Assembly (NCBI RefSeq): GCF_001432305.1
Contig: NZ_KQ483358.1
Span: forward strand, 2,013,384-2,074,635
Source of the DNA: Curvibacter sp. PAE-UM
GTDB lineage: Bacteria; Pseudomonadota; Gammaproteobacteria; Burkholderiales; Burkholderiaceae_C
Direction: 5' to 3'
Length of the DNA: 61,252 nt
Position numbers and translations under genes: made by a program. Below, in pieces: positions 36,088 to 44,336 of this stretch (its first letter is position 1; every line of letters begins with the position of its first letter). The notes below the pieces were generated by a model. The model ran no database searches, was not told where the DNA came from, and was given only the letters and a program-made list of their open reading frames with translations.

Positions 36088-36744
36088 ATGGCATTGACGA
36101 TCTACGGCATCCAGGCATCCCGGGCGGTGCGCCCGCTCTGGGTGGCGACCGAACTCGGCCTGGCGTTCGAGCACGTGCAGACGGACTACAAGGCCGGCAC
36201 CACACGGATGCCGGACTTCCTGGCGCTCAATCCGAACGGCCATATTCCGGTGGTGGTGGACCATCGGCCCGAGGGTGATGTGACGGTCTGGGAGAGCATG
36301 GCCTGTGCGCTCTACATCGCGCGCCAGCACGGGCAGTCCGATGGCCTCAACCTGGTACCGGCCACCCCGCGCGAGGATGCCGAGGCCCTGCGCTGGAGTT
36401 TCTGGACCGTCACCGAAGTGGAAAAGGATGCGCTTACCGTGCTCATGCACCGGCTCGCCATGCCGGAAGACCAGCGCAAGCCCGAGCTGGCCGAAGCGGC
36501 CGAGCAGCGCCTCAAGGTGCCGCTGCGTGTGCTGGAACAGCACCTGGCGCAACAGAAGGCGCGTGGTGAGGCACACATCGCTGCCGCCCGTTTCACCGTG
36601 GCCGATCTCTGCGTTTCCAGCGTGATGCTGTGGGTGCGCCCGGCACGTGAACTGCTGGCGCAATACCCGCTGGTCAGCGAGTGGCTGACGCACTGCCTGG
36701 CACGGCCGGCCTACACCTCCTTGCGCCACCCCAAGAAGACCTGA
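36088..36744 (+). CDS. Glutathione S-transferase family protein
   Basis: 218 residues: thioredoxin-like N-terminal domain (MALTIYGIQASRAVRPLWVA, LNPNGHIPVVVD, ESMACALYIAR) and an all-helical C-terminal domain. The N-terminal catalytic position is Ser (ASRAVRP). ATG at 36088 has GAGGAG just upstream. It is 64 bases after the hydrolase, on the same strand, and ends convergent with hemH. It may detoxify or isomerise a product of the transporter-hydrolase route; this is inference. Confidence 0.85.
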   Translation: MALTIYGIQASRAVRPLWVATELGLAFEHVQTDYKAGTTRMPDFLALNPNGHIPVVVDHRPEGDVTVWESMACALYIARQHGQSDGLNLVPATPREDAEALRWSFWTVTEVEKDALTVLMHRLAMPEDQRKPELAEAAEQRLKVPLRVLEQHLAQQKARGEAHIAAARFTVADLCVSSVMLWVRPARELLAQYPLVSEWLTHCLARPAYTSLRHPKKT

Positions 36745-36756
36745 AGCTACGCTGAT

Positions 36757-37848
36757 TCAGCGCGGGGCTCCCAGGGCCAGGGCGGCGGCACGCGAAGCCG
36801 CCAGCGCGGCTGCATCCGGCGCCTGCCGGGTCGGCCAGCCGGCCAGGTGCTGCTGCGTCAGCTGACCCATGGCCTCGATCCATGCCGCGCTGTCGTTCAG
36901 GCAAGGGATGTAGTGGAAGGCCTGGCCGCCGGCGTGCAGGAAGGCTTCGCGCACTTCCTGCGCGATCTCCTCCAGCGTCTCCAGGCAGTCGCTGGTGAAG
37001 CCGGGGCAGACCACGTCAATACGCTTGATGCCGGCCTGCGCCATCCGGATCACGGTCGGCTCGGTATAGGGCTCCAGCCACTTGGCCTTGCCAAAGCGCG
37101 ACTGGAAGGTCACCGTGTACTGCTCCTTCGTCAGGCCCAGTTCCTGCGCCAGCAGGCGCGCGGTCTTGTGGCACTCGCAGTGGTAGGGATCGCCGAGGTG
37201 CAGGGTGCGCTCGGGCACACCATGAAAGCTCATGACCAGCTGGTCCGGCTGGCCATGCGCCTGCCAGTGGGTGCGGATGCGCTGTGCCAGTGCGCCGATG
37301 TAGCCGGCATCGTCGTGGTAGCGGTTGATGAAACGCAACTCGGGGATGGTGCGCACGCGGTCGGCCCAGTGGTAGACGGCATCGAACACGCTGGCCGTGG
37401 TGGTGCCCGAGTACTGCGGGTAGGCCGGCAGCACCAGCACGCGGGTGGCGCCCTCGGCCTTGAGCGCATCGAGCTGCGCGGCCATGGACGGGTTGCCGTA
37501 GCGCATGGCGTAGCGCACGGTGACGTGGTGGCCCTGCTGCTGCATCCACGCCTGCAGGGCTTGCGCCTGCCTTTCGGTCCAGACCTTGAGCGGCGAGCCT
37601 TCGGGCGTCCAGATCGTGGCGTATTTGGCTGCCGATTTGGCCGGACGCAAGCGCAGGATGATGCCGTGCAGGATCAGCCACCAGATCGGCCGGGGGATCT
37701 CCACCACGCGGTGGTCACCGAGGAACTCGGCCAGGTAACGGCGCAGCGCAGCGGGGGTGGGGGCGTCGGGGGTGCCCAGGTTGCACAACAGGATGGCCGT
37801 GGTCGGCACCTGGCCATGGGTGTACGCGGGTTCTTTTTTGAATGCCAT
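36757..37848 (-). CDS. hemH: Ferrochelatase
   Basis: 363 residues. Inserts iron into protoporphyrin IX, last step of haem synthesis. AILLCNLGTPDAPTPAALRRYL, VRYAMRYGNPSM, VMSFHGVPERTL with the metal-side His, HCECHKT, and CPGFTSDCLETLEEI are family blocks. ATG at 37848 chosen; the frame is open upstream into the divergent HAD gene but is not protein-like. The two divergent starts are only 19 bases apart. Confidence 0.97.
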   Translation of the reverse strand: MAFKKEPAYTHGQVPTTAILLCNLGTPDAPTPAALRRYLAEFLGDHRVVEIPRPIWWLILHGIILRLRPAKSAAKYATIWTPEGSPLKVWTERQAQALQAWMQQQGHHVTVRYAMRYGNPSMAAQLDALKAEGATRVLVLPAYPQYSGTTTASVFDAVYHWADRVRTIPELRFINRYHDDAGYIGALAQRIRTHWQAHGQPDQLVMSFHGVPERTLHLGDPYHCECHKTARLLAQELGLTKEQYTVTFQSRFGKAKWLEPYTEPTVIRMAQAGIKRIDVVCPGFTSDCLETLEEIAQEVREAFLHAGGQAFHYIPCLNDSAAWIEAMGQLTQQHLAGWPTRQAPDAAALAASRAAALALGAPR

Positions 37849-37867
37849 GCGGTATTCTCGCCCACCT

Positions 37868-38581
37868 ATGCACGCCACGCTCGACGCTTCCCGGATCAAG
37901 GCCATTTCCCTCGACCTCGACGACACCCTGTGGCCGATCTGGCCGGTGATCACCCGCGCCGAGTTGGCCCTGCAGGACTGGCTGCGCCCGCATGCGCCGG
38001 CCACCGCCGAATTCCTGACCGACGGCGAACGGCGCCTGGCCCTGCGCCGCGAGGTGCAGGCCAGCCGGCCCGAGATCGGGCACGACCTGCGCACCCTGCG
38101 CCAGGAGCTGATCCGCCGCGCCCTGCAACGCCATGACGAGGACAGCACGCTGGTGGAGCCAGCCTACGAGGTTTTCATCGCCGAACGCATGCGCGTCGAA
38201 CTCTACGCCGATGCGCGTCCGGCGCTGGCCTGGCTGGCGCAGCGTTACCCGGTGGTGGCCCTGTCCAACGGCAATGCCGATGTGCAGCGCATCGGCCTGG
38301 GCGAGTTTTTCCAGGCGGGCTTCAGCGCGCAGGAGTTCGGCCTGGGCAAGCCTGATGCGCGCTTCTTCCATGCAGCGGCCGAGGCTGTGGGCGTGTTGCC
38401 GCACGAGGTGCTGCACGTGGGCGACGATGCCGCGCTCGACGTCGTGGGGGCGCTGGAGGCCGGCTTGCAGACCGTCTGGGTCAACCGGGGTGGCCACGAC
38501 TGGACGCACGACAGCCACCGCCCGCATGCCACCGTGGAGGACATGCAGGCGCTCTGCGCGCTGCTGGACAAGGACGCTTAA
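37868..38581 (+). CDS. HAD-IA family hydrolase
   Basis: 237 residues. HAD motif I DLDDTLW (16-22), motif II ALSNGNAD, motif III GKPDARFF, motif IV HVGDDAALDVVGA, with an alpha-helical cap between I and II. Probably a small-molecule phosphatase of the YigB/YjjG type; a role in riboflavin precursor dephosphorylation is possible but not shown. Divergent from hemH and overlapping the end of the convergent acylase gene by four bases. Confidence 0.85.
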   Translation: MHATLDASRIKAISLDLDDTLWPIWPVITRAELALQDWLRPHAPATAEFLTDGERRLALRREVQASRPEIGHDLRTLRQELIRRALQRHDEDSTLVEPAYEVFIAERMRVELYADARPALAWLAQRYPVVALSNGNADVQRIGLGEFFQAGFSAQEFGLGKPDARFFHAAAEAVGVLPHEVLHVGDDAALDVVGALEAGLQTVWVNRGGHDWTHDSHRPHATVEDMQALCALLDKDA

Positions 38582-41004
38582 GGCGCAGGCTGCAGCACCA
38601 GCGTGCTGCGCGTGACCGCTTTCACGTCGGCCGGGTTCAGGTGCATGGGCTGGTAGCGGCCGGCGATGAAGTCCTGCGCCTGGTCGGCGTAATGCGGATC
38701 GAACAGCGCACCGCTCTGGCCCACGGGATTGATGCCCAGGGCCTTGCCGGCATCGGCGAAGTCGATCAGCCGCCGCGTCGAGGGGCCGTAGTTCACGCTC
38801 CAGGGCGCCGGCCCCAGCGCGTGGGCCAGGTTGTTGGGAATCTCACGCCCGCCCGGGGCTTGCAGCGGACCGACGTCGAACAGCTTGTCCAGCGGCTTGA
38901 GGCGCCCCAGCGGGTGGCCGTGGGTCACCGTGTGGTTCTTGCCCCAGGTCCAGCCGGGCAGGGAGAGGCCACGCAGGTCCTGCAGATGCTTGAGGGTGGC
39001 GCGCCAGGCCTGCTGCACGGTGTCGCTGCGGTTCTCTTTCTTCTCCGTGCGGCGATCGTCCCACCAGGGCGAACGCGGGTCGGCCACCAGCCGTGGCAGT
39101 GCATGGTCGATGGCACGTGTACGCAAGAGGTTGTTGAACTGCACCTCGCCCAGTTCATCGGCCATGGTCGCCTTGAGCAGCTCGTAGACGAACTGGTTGT
39201 AGACCGTGGGGGCGATGCTGGCCGTGCTGTGGCGGCCATCCCATTCGGCCACCTGGTCGATCAGCGCGCGCTCGATGGTGTCGGTTGACATCTCACGTAG
39301 CAGCGGTAGCAGCGGGCCCAGCACGCGCGCCGCGTAGTCGGTCTGCTCGTCGAGCTGCAGGGCCTGGCTGTTCTGCAGGTTCCACAGGGTGCCGGTGGGA
39401 CGCAGCAGCTGGTCCAGGCGCCGCGCGCGCTCGGGCAGGTTGTAGTAACCCGGCACCGGCACGCCGCTGCGCGGCACGGGCTGATGGTTGGCCGAGACGA
39501 TGTAACCCCGCGCCGGGTTTTCTTCCTGCGGGTTGTCGGCAAAGCGGTAATAACCCGGCTTGTCGGCCTGCTCGCTGCCGCCGTCGAGGATAAAACTCGG
39601 GTTCACGCTGGGCGGGCGCTGCACCAGCCTGGCCGCGGCCCACCAGCCGATGTCGCCGGCTGCGTTGGCCCACACCACGTTCAGGCCTGGTGCGTGGATC
39701 TTGCTGGCTGCCGCACGCGCCTTGGGCAGGGTGTCGGCGCGGTTGAGTTCATGGAAGGCGTCGAGGATGGGGTTCTCGGTCTCCAGAAAGGTCCACCACA
39801 TGGCGATCGGTGCCTGGCCCATGCTGTCGGGGAAGGCCTGGTTGATGAGGGGGCCGTGGGGCGAGCGGGTCAGCGTGATGTTGACCGGATCGGCGTTCTT
39901 CACGGTGATGGTTTCGGTGCGGCTTTGCAGCGCGACCCACTGGCCCTGGTGCCAGACCTGGCGCGGGTTGTCCGGGTTCACCTTCAGGGCCACCAGATCC
40001 ATGTCGTCGTTCTGGAACATGGTCAGGCTCCAGCCGAACTGCTTGTTGTGGCCCAGCAGCGCAAAAGGGTTCAGGGCCTGGTGGTGGCCGTAGAGCTCGA
40101 AACCCGGCGCGCTCAGGTGCGCCTCGTACCAGACCGCGGGCAGCGCATAGGCGATGTGCGGATCACCGGCCAGCAGGGGTTTGCCACTGGCGGTGCGCCG
40201 ACCGGAAATGGCCCAGGCATTGCTGCCTTCGAAGAGCGGCACCCCTGCGAGGTCCATGGCCTGCTGGCTGACTTCAGAGACGCGCGCCAGCGCCTGCCAG
40301 TCGGCCGCGGCCAGCTTGCGCGCGGGTGCCTTTTGCGCCACCGGGCCGACCACCCCCAGGGGTTGCCATTCCAGATCGAAGACCTGCAGATAGTCGGGGC
40401 CGAGCTGGTCCCGCACATAACTCAGCACGGGCTCGGTGCGCAGCGTGGCGGCGAAGCTGTAGGCCAGGTAGCCGGCCACGGCCAGGGTGTCGACGGGCGT
40501 GTAGTGCTGGGGCTGGATGCGCAGCAGATCGAACTCGACCGGCAGGGGACGCGTGTCCTGGAATTCGTTGATGCCGTCCAGGTAGGCCAGCAGGCCCACC
40601 CAGGCGGGGCTGTTGCGATCGATGCGTTTCACGCGTTCCTCGGCATGGGCCCGCAGCTCCAGCGTGCGGAACAGGCGGTCGGTATCGAGCAGTTTGGGGC
40701 CGAGGATCTCGGCCAGCTCACCGCGCGCCAGGCGTCGCACCATCTCCATCTGGAACAGCCGGTCCTGGGCGTGCAGGAAACCGAGGGCGCGGTAGAGGTC
40801 GATTTCGTTCTGCGCCTGCAGGTGCGGTACGCCACGCTCGTCCCAGTTCACCAGGACCGGGGCCTTGAGCTGGCTCAGCGTGAGCGTGCCGCTGCGCTGT
40901 GGCAGCTTGCTGCGGGCATGCCAGACGCCGGCGGCGATGGCGATGGCCAGCGCGGTGATCAGCACGATGAGCAGGATGAACAGGACTTTGAAGGTGCGTT
41001 TCAT
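38578..41004 (-). CDS. Penicillin acylase family N-terminal-nucleophile hydrolase
   Basis: 808 residues. N-terminal membrane/signal segment (8-27), alpha-chain region, then the self-processing site before Ser261 in FEGSNAWAISGRRT; Ser261 becomes the N-terminal nucleophile of the beta chain. HGPLINQAF, WVNANGDIGW-like (VVWANAAGDIGWWAAARL) and NPARGYIVSANHQPV are family blocks. These periplasmic enzymes hydrolyse amides; some are penicillin acylases, others cut acyl-homoserine lactone signals. Substrate not known. It follows hpnE by 71 bases on the same strand. Confidence 0.9.
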   Translation of the reverse strand: MKRTFKVLFILLIVLITALAIAIAAGVWHARSKLPQRSGTLTLSQLKAPVLVNWDERGVPHLQAQNEIDLYRALGFLHAQDRLFQMEMVRRLARGELAEILGPKLLDTDRLFRTLELRAHAEERVKRIDRNSPAWVGLLAYLDGINEFQDTRPLPVEFDLLRIQPQHYTPVDTLAVAGYLAYSFAATLRTEPVLSYVRDQLGPDYLQVFDLEWQPLGVVGPVAQKAPARKLAAADWQALARVSEVSQQAMDLAGVPLFEGSNAWAISGRRTASGKPLLAGDPHIAYALPAVWYEAHLSAPGFELYGHHQALNPFALLGHNKQFGWSLTMFQNDDMDLVALKVNPDNPRQVWHQGQWVALQSRTETITVKNADPVNITLTRSPHGPLINQAFPDSMGQAPIAMWWTFLETENPILDAFHELNRADTLPKARAAASKIHAPGLNVVWANAAGDIGWWAAARLVQRPPSVNPSFILDGGSEQADKPGYYRFADNPQEENPARGYIVSANHQPVPRSGVPVPGYYNLPERARRLDQLLRPTGTLWNLQNSQALQLDEQTDYAARVLGPLLPLLREMSTDTIERALIDQVAEWDGRHSTASIAPTVYNQFVYELLKATMADELGEVQFNNLLRTRAIDHALPRLVADPRSPWWDDRRTEKKENRSDTVQQAWRATLKHLQDLRGLSLPGWTWGKNHTVTHGHPLGRLKPLDKLFDVGPLQAPGGREIPNNLAHALGPAPWSVNYGPSTRRLIDFADAGKALGINPVGQSGALFDPHYADQAQDFIAGRYQPMHLNPADVKAVTRSTLVLQPAP

Positions 41005-41075
41005 CTCGGCGGGGTCTCCTGGTAATCAGCGGTGCTGCTCTGGGTTCTCTTGCGTTGCCGCATGTCTGCTTTGTA

Positions 41076-42359
41076 TCACCTGCCGAGGGCCTGTGCGGCC
41101 GCCAGGCCGCTGCGCACCGCACCTTCGAGGGTAGCGGGGTAGGGGCCTGCGACATAGTCGCTGCAGGCCAGCAGGCCGGGCGCGATGGTCTGCGCAGGGC
41201 GTTGCAGGGCGGGCGTACAGGCAAAGGTGGCGCGTTTCTCGACCACGGTCTGTACGGCCTGCAGGTCCAGGCCCAGTTGGCTGCGGGCCTGCTGCAGGAC
41301 CTGGGCCTGGATCGTCTCGCGTTCCCCCTGGCTGGCACTGACCACGAAGGCCAGCAGGCCGGTTGATCCGTCGAGCTGGCCGCGGTCAAAGACGAATTGC
41401 GCCGGCTGCCCGGTGTCGTGGCGCAGGGCCAGCATGGGGGCTGGCAGTCGGGCCGTTGGGGCCCAGGCATAGACGGTGGTGATGGCTTCGAAGTGCAGGG
41501 CGGCGGCGGTTGCCGCCCAGGCTTTCAGGGCCGCGGATTCCGCTTGGGGCCCTGCGGCACCGGCGACCAGGCGCGCCGCCTCGGTCGAGGAACAGGCCAG
41601 CAGCGCGCGGTCGAAGATCTCTTCATTGAGTTGCCACTGCGCGGCCTTGGCCTGCAAGGTGTTGATGCGTGTACCGGTCTGAATGGCCGCACCGTGCCGG
41701 GCCAGCCAGTGCGCAGCCGCCTGCGGAAACAGGCCGGTCAGATCGATGCGCGGCAGCAGCAGTTGCGAGCCGCCGCGCACACCGAACAGCGCATCGCGCA
41801 GAACGCGCAGAAAAACCTGGGCGCTGGCCTGGTGGGCGGGGGTGTTCAGGGCCGACACGCACAGCGGTTCGATCAGCTCCTGCATGACATGGGGACCGAG
41901 CGTGCGGCACAGATCGGCCACCGACAGCTGTGCCTCGCACTCGAACCCCCGGAGCTTCCATCCCAGGGCCGCCTGCAACAGGCCCAGGCGCTCCGGCAGC
42001 GGCCAGCTGCCGTTGCGCAGGATGCCAGCCAGCACATCCAGCGGCACGGGCAGGCGTGGCAGTTGCAGTCCGGCCCCGTCGGGAAACTTCAGGGTCAGTG
42101 GCAGGCGTTGCAGCGCGGTCTCCGTGTCCACACCGACCTCTTGCATCAGGCGCAGTGTCTCGGTGTAGGCGCCGATCAGGATGTGCTGGCCGTTGTCCAG
42201 TGTCACGGCACGACCATCGGGCAGGTGGCCTTCCAGGCCACGCGCTCGTCCCCCGAGGGTACGTGCGGCTTCGAACACCGTGACCTGATGGCCAGCCTGT
42301 GTTGCTGCGACTGCCGCGGCCATGCCGGCCCAGCCAGCGCCGACAACCGCAACTCTCAC
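41076..42359 (-). CDS. hpnE: Hydroxysqualene dehydroxylase
   Basis: 427 residues, FAD-dependent amine-oxidase fold. N-terminal dinucleotide motif VAVVGAGWAGMAAAV, then EAARTLGGRARG and a C-terminal ACSDYVAGPYPATLEGAVRSGLAAA typical of the squalene-associated desaturase family. It reduces hydroxysqualene to squalene, last of the HpnCDE steps. GTG at 42359 gives MRVAVVGAGW, the usual start; a TTG at 42383 adds eight residues and is less likely. A 154-base repeat-like spacer separates it from hpnD. Confidence 0.9.
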   Translation of the reverse strand: MRVAVVGAGWAGMAAAVAATQAGHQVTVFEAARTLGGRARGLEGHLPDGRAVTLDNGQHILIGAYTETLRLMQEVGVDTETALQRLPLTLKFPDGAGLQLPRLPVPLDVLAGILRNGSWPLPERLGLLQAALGWKLRGFECEAQLSVADLCRTLGPHVMQELIEPLCVSALNTPAHQASAQVFLRVLRDALFGVRGGSQLLLPRIDLTGLFPQAAAHWLARHGAAIQTGTRINTLQAKAAQWQLNEEIFDRALLACSSTEAARLVAGAAGPQAESAALKAWAATAAALHFEAITTVYAWAPTARLPAPMLALRHDTGQPAQFVFDRGQLDGSTGLLAFVVSASQGERETIQAQVLQQARSQLGLDLQAVQTVVEKRATFACTPALQRPAQTIAPGLLACSDYVAGPYPATLEGAVRSGLAAAQALGR

Positions 42360-42383
42360 TTGAGCACCGCCGGGCCGCCCCAA

Positions 42384-42510
42384 GGTGCGAGACGTGACGA
42401 CGCCAGAGGCGTGCGTTTCTTCGGCCCGTCCGAGCCTGCGCAGGCAGGCTCGGAGCCGCGGCCCTCAGCCCCCTTGGGGGGCAGCGCAGTACACGCAGTG
42501 ACAAGCGTGG
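42384..42510. repeat. Intergenic mosaic element between hpnD and hpnE
   Basis: Holds two perfect hairpins: TCCGAGCCTGC (42429-42439) with its complement at 42444-42454, and CCCCC-TT-GGGGG at 42469-42480. The layout, a Gly/Ser-codon-free GC-rich spacer with CCCCAAGGGG-type and CGAGCC-type palindromes, is what I associate with dispersed intergenic repeats of Comamonadaceae; that is recollection, not a search. Confidence 0.5.
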
Positions 42511-42513
42511 GGG

Positions 42514-43383
42514 TCATAGCTTCCCCAAGGCCTGCACGCGCCAGGCCAGCCAGAGCTTGCGCAGGGGCGTGAGGCTGATGCGCTGGTGCAGCACCTGGAA
42601 GTTGTCGCGCTCGATCTCGCGCAGCAGGGTGCGGTAGATGCTGGCCATCATCAGGCCGGGTTTCTGGGTGCGGCGATCGGCCTCGGGCAGCAGGGCCAGG
42701 GCTTCGTCGTAGAGCTGGTGGGCCCGTGTTGTCTGGAACTTCATCAAGGCCACGAAACGCTCCGAGTGCTGGCGCTTGAGCAGTTCGTGCGCCTTGACCT
42801 CGAACTGTTGCAGTTCGTTCACCGGCAGGTAGATGCGACCGCGCAGCGCGTCTTCGCCGACGTCGCGAATGATGTTGGTCAGCTGGAAGGCCAGGCCCAG
42901 AGTGTGGGCGTAGCGCGTGGTCTGCTCCTGGGTCTGGCCGAAGATGCGGGCCGCCACCTCACCCACCACGCCCGCCACCAGGTGGCAGTAGCGCTGCAGG
43001 CCCTGGTAGTCCAGGTAACGGGTCTGCTGCAGGTCCATCTGGCAGCCTTCGATCACGGCCAGCAGGTGGCGCGCCTCGATGCCGTACGCGGCGGTGTGCG
43101 GCATCAGGGCCTGCAGCACCGGGTGCGTGGGCTGGCCGGCATAGGCGCGGGTGACCTCGGCTTCCCACCAGGCCAGCTTGGTCTGGGCCACGCCGGGGTC
43201 GGACACTTCGTCCACCACGTCATCGACCTCACGACAGAAGGCGTAGAAAGCCGTGATGGCCGCGCGGCGCGGCTTGGGCAGGAAGAGGAAGGCGTAATAG
43301 AAGCTGCTGCCGGAGGCGGCGGCTTTTTGCTGGACGTAGGTCTCGGGCGTCATGGGTTTGATTGTCGCTGCATCAGTGGCCAT
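42514..43383 (-). CDS. hpnD: Presqualene diphosphate synthase
   Basis: 289 residues, trans-isoprenyl synthase fold. Two Asp-rich motifs: FCREVDDVVDEV and NIIRDVGEDALRGRIYLP. Condenses two farnesyl diphosphates to presqualene diphosphate. The ATG at 43383 follows the hpnC stop by four bases; an in-frame Met at residue 11 (MTPETYVQQK) could be the true start. Confidence 0.93.
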   Translation of the reverse strand: MATDAATIKPMTPETYVQQKAAASGSSFYYAFLFLPKPRRAAITAFYAFCREVDDVVDEVSDPGVAQTKLAWWEAEVTRAYAGQPTHPVLQALMPHTAAYGIEARHLLAVIEGCQMDLQQTRYLDYQGLQRYCHLVAGVVGEVAARIFGQTQEQTTRYAHTLGLAFQLTNIIRDVGEDALRGRIYLPVNELQQFEVKAHELLKRQHSERFVALMKFQTTRAHQLYDEALALLPEADRRTQKPGLMMASIYRTLLREIERDNFQVLHQRISLTPLRKLWLAWRVQALGKL

Positions 43384-43387
43384 CGCT

Positions 43388-44266
43388 TCACATCCACAGG
43401 CTGCGCCAAAGGAGCAGCGGGGCGTCGGCAGCGCCGACCTTGGGGCGATGCTGCAGGCTGTTGAAGCCCAGGGCCTCTATCTTGTCCAGGATGCGCAGGC
43501 CGCCTTGCACCACCAGGCGCAGTTCCCAGCCGGCGCGGCCCGGGATGCGGTGCACCAGCGGCGCGCCTGTTTGCATGAGGGCACGCGCCGCGCGCACCTG
43601 CGATGCGATCAGGGCCAGGATGTGGGGCGTCGGTCTGAGGCTGGCCAGTTCAGCGCGCTGTACGCCCTGGGCGGCGCAGTCCGCGTCGGTCAGGTAGTGG
43701 CGTCCACGCGGGATGTCGCGGCTGAGGTCCTGCCAGAAGTTGATGAGCTGCAGGGCGCTGCAGATGGCGTCGCTCTCGCGCAGTGCGGTCTCGTCCTGTA
43801 CCCCGTACAGATGCAGTAGCAGGCGGCCCACCGGGTTGGCCGAGCGGCGGCAATAGTCCAGCAATTCAGCCGGGTCGGCGTAGCTGGCCTGGTCGCGGGT
43901 CATGCGCACGTCCTGGGCAAAGGCGTCGAGCAGGTCGTCCAGCAGCGGCACAGGCAGGTGGAATTCCCGCAGCATGGCGGCCAGCGGCTCGCAGACCTGC
44001 GGCCAGCGCCCGCTATGCGGCTGACCCTGGGCCAGGGCCAGCAGGTCGGCCCGGTAGGCGCTCAGGTCGTCCAGGCGCTGTTGGGCCGTGGCCTCGCCTT
44101 CGTCGGCGATGTCGTCGGCCGTGCGGGCGTAGTGGTAGATGGCGGCGATGGGCGGGCGTAGCCGCGGCGGGCACAGCCAGGAAGCGACGGGGAAGTTCTC
44201 GTAATGCTCAACGGGCTGGGTGGGGATGGGCTTGTTCACGCCGTGGATTTTCGCCCGGCTTGACAT
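43388..44266 (-). CDS. hpnC: Hydroxysqualene synthase
   Basis: 292 residues. Same fold as hpnD, with ARTADDIADEGE and NFWQDLSRDIPRGRHYL. Turns presqualene diphosphate into hydroxysqualene. EHYENFPVASWLCPPRLRPPI is the HpnC signature at the N-terminus. Start is ATG 44266 or GTG 44239 (VNKPIPTQPVEHYENF); the shorter form looks more usual. First gene of hpnC-hpnD-hpnE. No squalene-hopene cyclase is in the window. Confidence 0.93.
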   Translation of the reverse strand: MSSRAKIHGVNKPIPTQPVEHYENFPVASWLCPPRLRPPIAAIYHYARTADDIADEGEATAQQRLDDLSAYRADLLALAQGQPHSGRWPQVCEPLAAMLREFHLPVPLLDDLLDAFAQDVRMTRDQASYADPAELLDYCRRSANPVGRLLLHLYGVQDETALRESDAICSALQLINFWQDLSRDIPRGRHYLTDADCAAQGVQRAELASLRPTPHILALIASQVRAARALMQTGAPLVHRIPGRAGWELRLVVQGGLRILDKIEALGFNSLQHRPKVGAADAPLLLWRSLWM

Positions 44267-44336
44267 AGGTCGGGTTTTTACCTAGATTACTGACCCATTG
44301 GTTATTAATTAAAAACTCACTTCCGGAACCCCTGCC

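Noticed and set aside
37849-38148. N-terminal extension of hemH
   Set aside because: The open frame continues into the divergent HAD gene but the sequence is Arg/Ser-rich and unlike ferrochelatase; the ATG at 37848 gives the family start.
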